Shown piece after piece: positions 60,180 to 64,000 of a DNA stretch of 64,000 nt. The stretch comes from Parietaria judaica (Eukaryota > Streptophyta > Magnoliopsida > Rosales > Urticaceae). Each line of letters starts with the position of its first letter. The stretch's first letter is position 1. The position numbers were made by a program, and so were the translations under genes. The notes under the pieces were generated by a model, which was not told the origin of the DNA, made no database searches, and worked only from the letters and a program-made list of their open reading frames with translations. The stretch is taken from assembly GCA_954871525.1 (NCBI GenBank), contig OX940872.1:7277180-7341179 (forward strand), read 5' to 3'.

Positions 60180-63100
60180 ACAGGCGTTCTCATGCAAAAA
60201 TATGTAAGGATTAAACTGTTGACGAGAAATGCCATAGGAAATGCTATACCATTTCCTATAGCATTTCTTTATTTTACATTGTTTACGACCTAAAATTTCG
60301 AACCAATTGAAAAAATAATGATTTTAGGGCTTATTCATTGGAATTTGAATATAACAAGAGTTCTCATGCAAAAATATGCAAGGATTAAATTGTTGACGAG
60401 AAATGCCATAGGAAATGCTATAGCATTTCCTATAGCATTTCTTTATTTTACATTTTTTACAACCTTAAATTTCGAACCAATTGAAAAAATAATGATTTTA
60501 GGACTTATACGTTGGAATTTTGATATTACAAGAATTCTCATGCAAAAATATGCAAGGATTAAATATTATTGACGAGAAATTCCATAGGAAATGTAATTCA
60601 TATAGCATTTCTTTGTTTTACATTGTTTACGACCTAAAATTTCAAACCAAGTGAAAAAATAATAATTTTAGGGCTTATACATTTGAATTTGAATATAACA
60701 AGAGCTCTCATGCAAAAATATGCAAGTATTAAATTGTTGACGAGAAATGCCATAGGAAATGCTATAGCATTTCGTATAACATTTCTCTATTTTACATTGT
60801 TTACAACCTAAATTTTTGAACCAATTGAAAAAATAATAATTTTAGGGCTTATACATTGGAATTTTAATATTACAAGCGTTCTCATGCAAAAATATGCAAG
60901 GATTAAATTGTTGACGAGAAATGCCATAGGAAATGTATTTATTATAACATTTCTTTATTTTACATTGTTTACGACCTAAAATTTCGAACCAATTGAAAAA
61001 ATAATTATTTTAGGGCTTATACATTAGAATTTGAATATAACAAGAGTTGTCATGCAAAATAATGCAAGATTAAATTGTTGACGAGAAATGCCATAGGAAA
61101 TGCTATAGCATTTCCTATAGCATATTTTTATTTTACATTTTATACAACCTTAAATTTCGAACCAATGGAAAAAATAATAATTTTAGGGCTTATACATTGG
61201 AATTTTGAATATTACAAGCGTTCTCATGCAAAAATATGCAAGGATTAAATTGTTGACGAGAAATGCCATAGGAAATGCTATAGCATTTCCTATAGCATAT
61301 CTTTATTTTACATTTTTTACATCCTTAAATTTCGAACCAATTGAAAAAATAATAATTTTAGGGCTTATACATTGGAATTTTGAATATTACAAGCGTTCTC
61401 ATGCAAAAATATACAAGGATTAAATTGTTGACGAGAAATGCCATAGGTAATGCTATAGCATTTCCTACAGCATTTCTTAATTTTACATTGTTTACGACCT
61501 AAAATTTTGAACCAATTGAAAAAATAATGATTTTAGGGCTTATACATTGGAATTTTAATATTACAAGCGTTCTCATGCAAAAATATGCAAGGATTAAATT
61601 GTTGACAAGAAATACCATAGGAAATGTATTTCCTATAGCATTTCATAATTTTACATTGTTTACGACCTAAAATTTTTAACCAATTGAAAAAATAACAATT
61701 TTAGGGCTTATACATTTGAATTTGAACATAACAAGAGTACTCATGCAAAAATATGCAAGGATTAAATTGTTGATGCCACAGGAAATTGTATAGAATTTCC
61801 TACAGAATTTTTTATTTTACATTGTTTACAACCTAAAATTTCGAACCAATTGAAAAAATAATGATTTTGGGGCTTATACATTGGAATTTCAATATTACAA
61901 GTGTTCTCATGCAACATATGCAAGGATTAAATTGTTGACGAGAAATGCCATTGGAAATGCTATAGCATTTCCTATAGCATTTCTTTATTTTACATTGTTT
62001 ACGACCTAAAATTTTGAACCAATTGAAAAAATAACGATTTTAGGGCTTATACATTGGAATTTGTATATAACAAGAGTTCTCATGCTAAATTATGCAAGGA
62101 TTAAATTGTTGACGAGAAATGCCATAGCATTTCCTATAGCATTTCTATCTTTTACATTGTTTACAACCTAAAATTTTGAACCTATTGAAAAAATAATGAT
62201 TTTAGGGCTTATACATTGGAATTTCAATATTACAAGCGTTCTCATGAAAAAATATGCAAGGATTAAATTGTTGACGAGAAATGCCATAGAAAATGCTAGC
62301 ATTTCTTAATTTTACATTGTTTAAAACCTAAAATTTCGAACCAATTGAAAAAATAATGATTTTAGGGCTTATAAATTGGAATTTGAATATTACAAGCGTT
62401 CTCATGCAAAAATATTCAAGGAATAAATTGGTGACGAGAAATACCATAGGAAATGCAATAGCATTTCTTTATTTTACATTGTTTACAACTTAAAATTTCA
62501 AACCAATTGAATAAATAATGATTTTAGTGCTTATACATTGGAATTTGAATATAAAAAGAGTTCTCATGCAAAAATATGCAAGTATTAAATTGTTAACGAT
62601 AAATGCTTTGAATTTCCTATAGCATTTCTTTATTTTACATTATTTACTACCTAAAATTTTGAACCAATTGAAAAAATAATGATTTTAGGGCTTATACATT
62701 GGAATTTGAATATAACAAGAGTTCTCATGCAAAAATATGCAAGGATTAAATTGTTGACGAGAAATGCCAAGGAAATACTATAGTATTTCCTATAACATTT
62801 CTTTATTTTACATTGTTTACAACCTAAAATTTCGAACCAATTGAAAAAATAATTACTTTAGGGCTTATACATTGGAATTTCAGTATTACAAGCGTTTTCA
62901 TGCAAAAATATGCAAGGATTAAATTATTAAAGAGAAATGCCATAGGAAATGCTATAGCATTTCCTATAGCATTTCTTTATTTTACATTGTTTACAACCTA
63001 AAATTTTGAACCTATTGAAAAAATAACGATTTTAGGGCTTATACATTGGAATTTGAATATTACAAGCATTCTCATGCAAGAGTATGCAAGGATTCAATTA

Positions 63101-64000
63101 TTGACGAGAAATGCCATACGAAATGCTATAGCATTTCCTATCTATTTCTTTATTTTACATTGTTTACAACTTAAAATTTTGAACCAATTGAAAAATTAAT
63201 GATTTTAGGGCTTATACATTGGAATTTGAATATAAAAAGAGTTCTCATGCAAAAATATGCAAGGATTAAATTTTGAACGATAAATTCATAGCATTTACTA
63301 TAGCATTTCTTTATTTTACATTGTTTACAACCTAAAACTTCGAACCAATTGAAAAATTAATGATTTTAGGGTTTAAACATTGGAATTTTAATATTACAAG
63401 CGTTCTCATGCAAAAATATGCAAGGATTAAATTGTTGACGAGAAATGCCATAGCATTTCCTATGGCATTTCTTTATTTTGCATTGTTTACGACCTAAAAC
63501 TTCAAACCAATTGAAAAAATAGTTATTTTATGGCTTATACATTGGAATTTGAATATAACAAGAGTTCTCATGCAAAAATATGCAAGGATTAAATTGTTGA
63601 TGAGAAATGCCATAGGAAATGCTATAGGATTTCTTTTTTTTTTTTACATTTTTTACAACCTTAAATTTCGAACCAATTGAAAAAATAATGATTTAGGGCT
63701 TATACATTGGAATTTTAATATTACAAGCGTTCCCTTGCAAAAATATGCAAGGATTAAATTTGTTAACGAGAAATTACATAGCATTTCCTATAGCATTTCT
63801 TTATTTTACATTGTTTACAACCTAAAATTTTGAACCAATTGAAAAAATAATTATGTTAAGGCTCATACATTAGAATTTTAATATTACAAGCGTTCTTATG
63901 CAAAAATATGCAATGATTAATTTGTTGACGAGAAATGCCTTAGGAAATGCTATAGCACTTCCTATAGCATTTCTTTATTTTACATTTTTTACGACCTTAA
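60177..64000. repeat. Same satellite array, continued right of the transposon
   Basis: The array resumes at 60177 in the middle of a monomer, at exactly the point where it was cut at 41137: the left side ends ...taatatt and the right side restarts attacaggcg, matching the usual taatattacaagcg. Units here are more diverged than at 14-40 kb, with many dyad contractions (60585, 60925, 61620, 62120, 62600, 63290 and 63770 regions) and a T-run at about 63636. The array runs off the end of the window. Confidence 0.97.

Noticed and set aside
1..64000. CENP-B box or known centromere protein site in the monomer.
   Set aside because: I find no match to the CENP-B box core in the monomer. The dyad is the only notable structure.

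Overview
This is plant nuclear DNA, almost certainly from pericentromeric or centromeric heterochromatin of a flowering plant that I cannot name. Two things fill the window: a long AT-rich satellite array with a monomer of about 174 bp, and one large CACTA (En/Spm, CMC) DNA transposon inserted into it. I see no ordinary host gene, no rRNA or tRNA gene, no CRISPR array and no retrotransposon gag/pol.

Layout. Bases 1-41137 and 60177-64000 are the two halves of one satellite array. Two monomer types alternate to make a 348-bp dimer over much of it, and there are larger higher-order repeats: 1.69-1.86 kb at 1-5246, about 2.73-2.89 kb at 27.4-32.6 kb, and about 2.39 kb at 33.2-37.9 kb. Each full monomer carries an almost perfect 36-bp dyad, and much of the length variation between monomers falls inside that dyad. 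The monomer is close to 58 codons long and one frame is free of stops, so the array is full of spurious open frames. I do not call any of these genes.

The transposon (41138-60176, 19,039 bp) starts with CACTA, ends with TAGTG, has 13-bp imperfect terminal inverted repeats, and is flanked by a 3-bp target duplication (ATT) of satellite sequence. In order it holds: left subterminal hairpins and repeats; a spliced Transposase_32-like gene (43022-44598, +) broken by an in-frame stop and frame changes; three paralogous minus-strand genes for small acidic proteins with a BED-type C2HC zinc finger (46032-46472, 47826-48275, 49714-50265), two of them inside a 1.8-kb tandem duplication; a full-length Tnp2 (TNPD-type) transposase with three in-frame TGA codons (50929-54218, +); a six-exon gene with Transposase_24, DUF8039-like and Ulp1 cysteine-protease domains (55982-59029, +), whose protease end is intact but whose middle is broken; and right subterminal repeats. 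Every intergenic stretch is studded with an 8-bp palindrome, GCCGCGGC, and its near variants.

How the parts may work together. By analogy with En/Spm, the Tnp2 protein would cut the ends, and a second DNA-binding protein would coat the subterminal repeats. The zinc-finger trio are candidates for that second role, and GCCGCGGC for the site. The three zinc-finger proteins also carry hydrophobic-plus-acidic stretches that look like SUMO-interacting motifs, while the same element encodes a Ulp1-family protease, so a SUMO-linked transposition or silencing circuit is a testable idea. As it stands, this copy looks non-autonomous: the plus-strand genes are interrupted, while the three minus-strand zinc-finger frames remain open.
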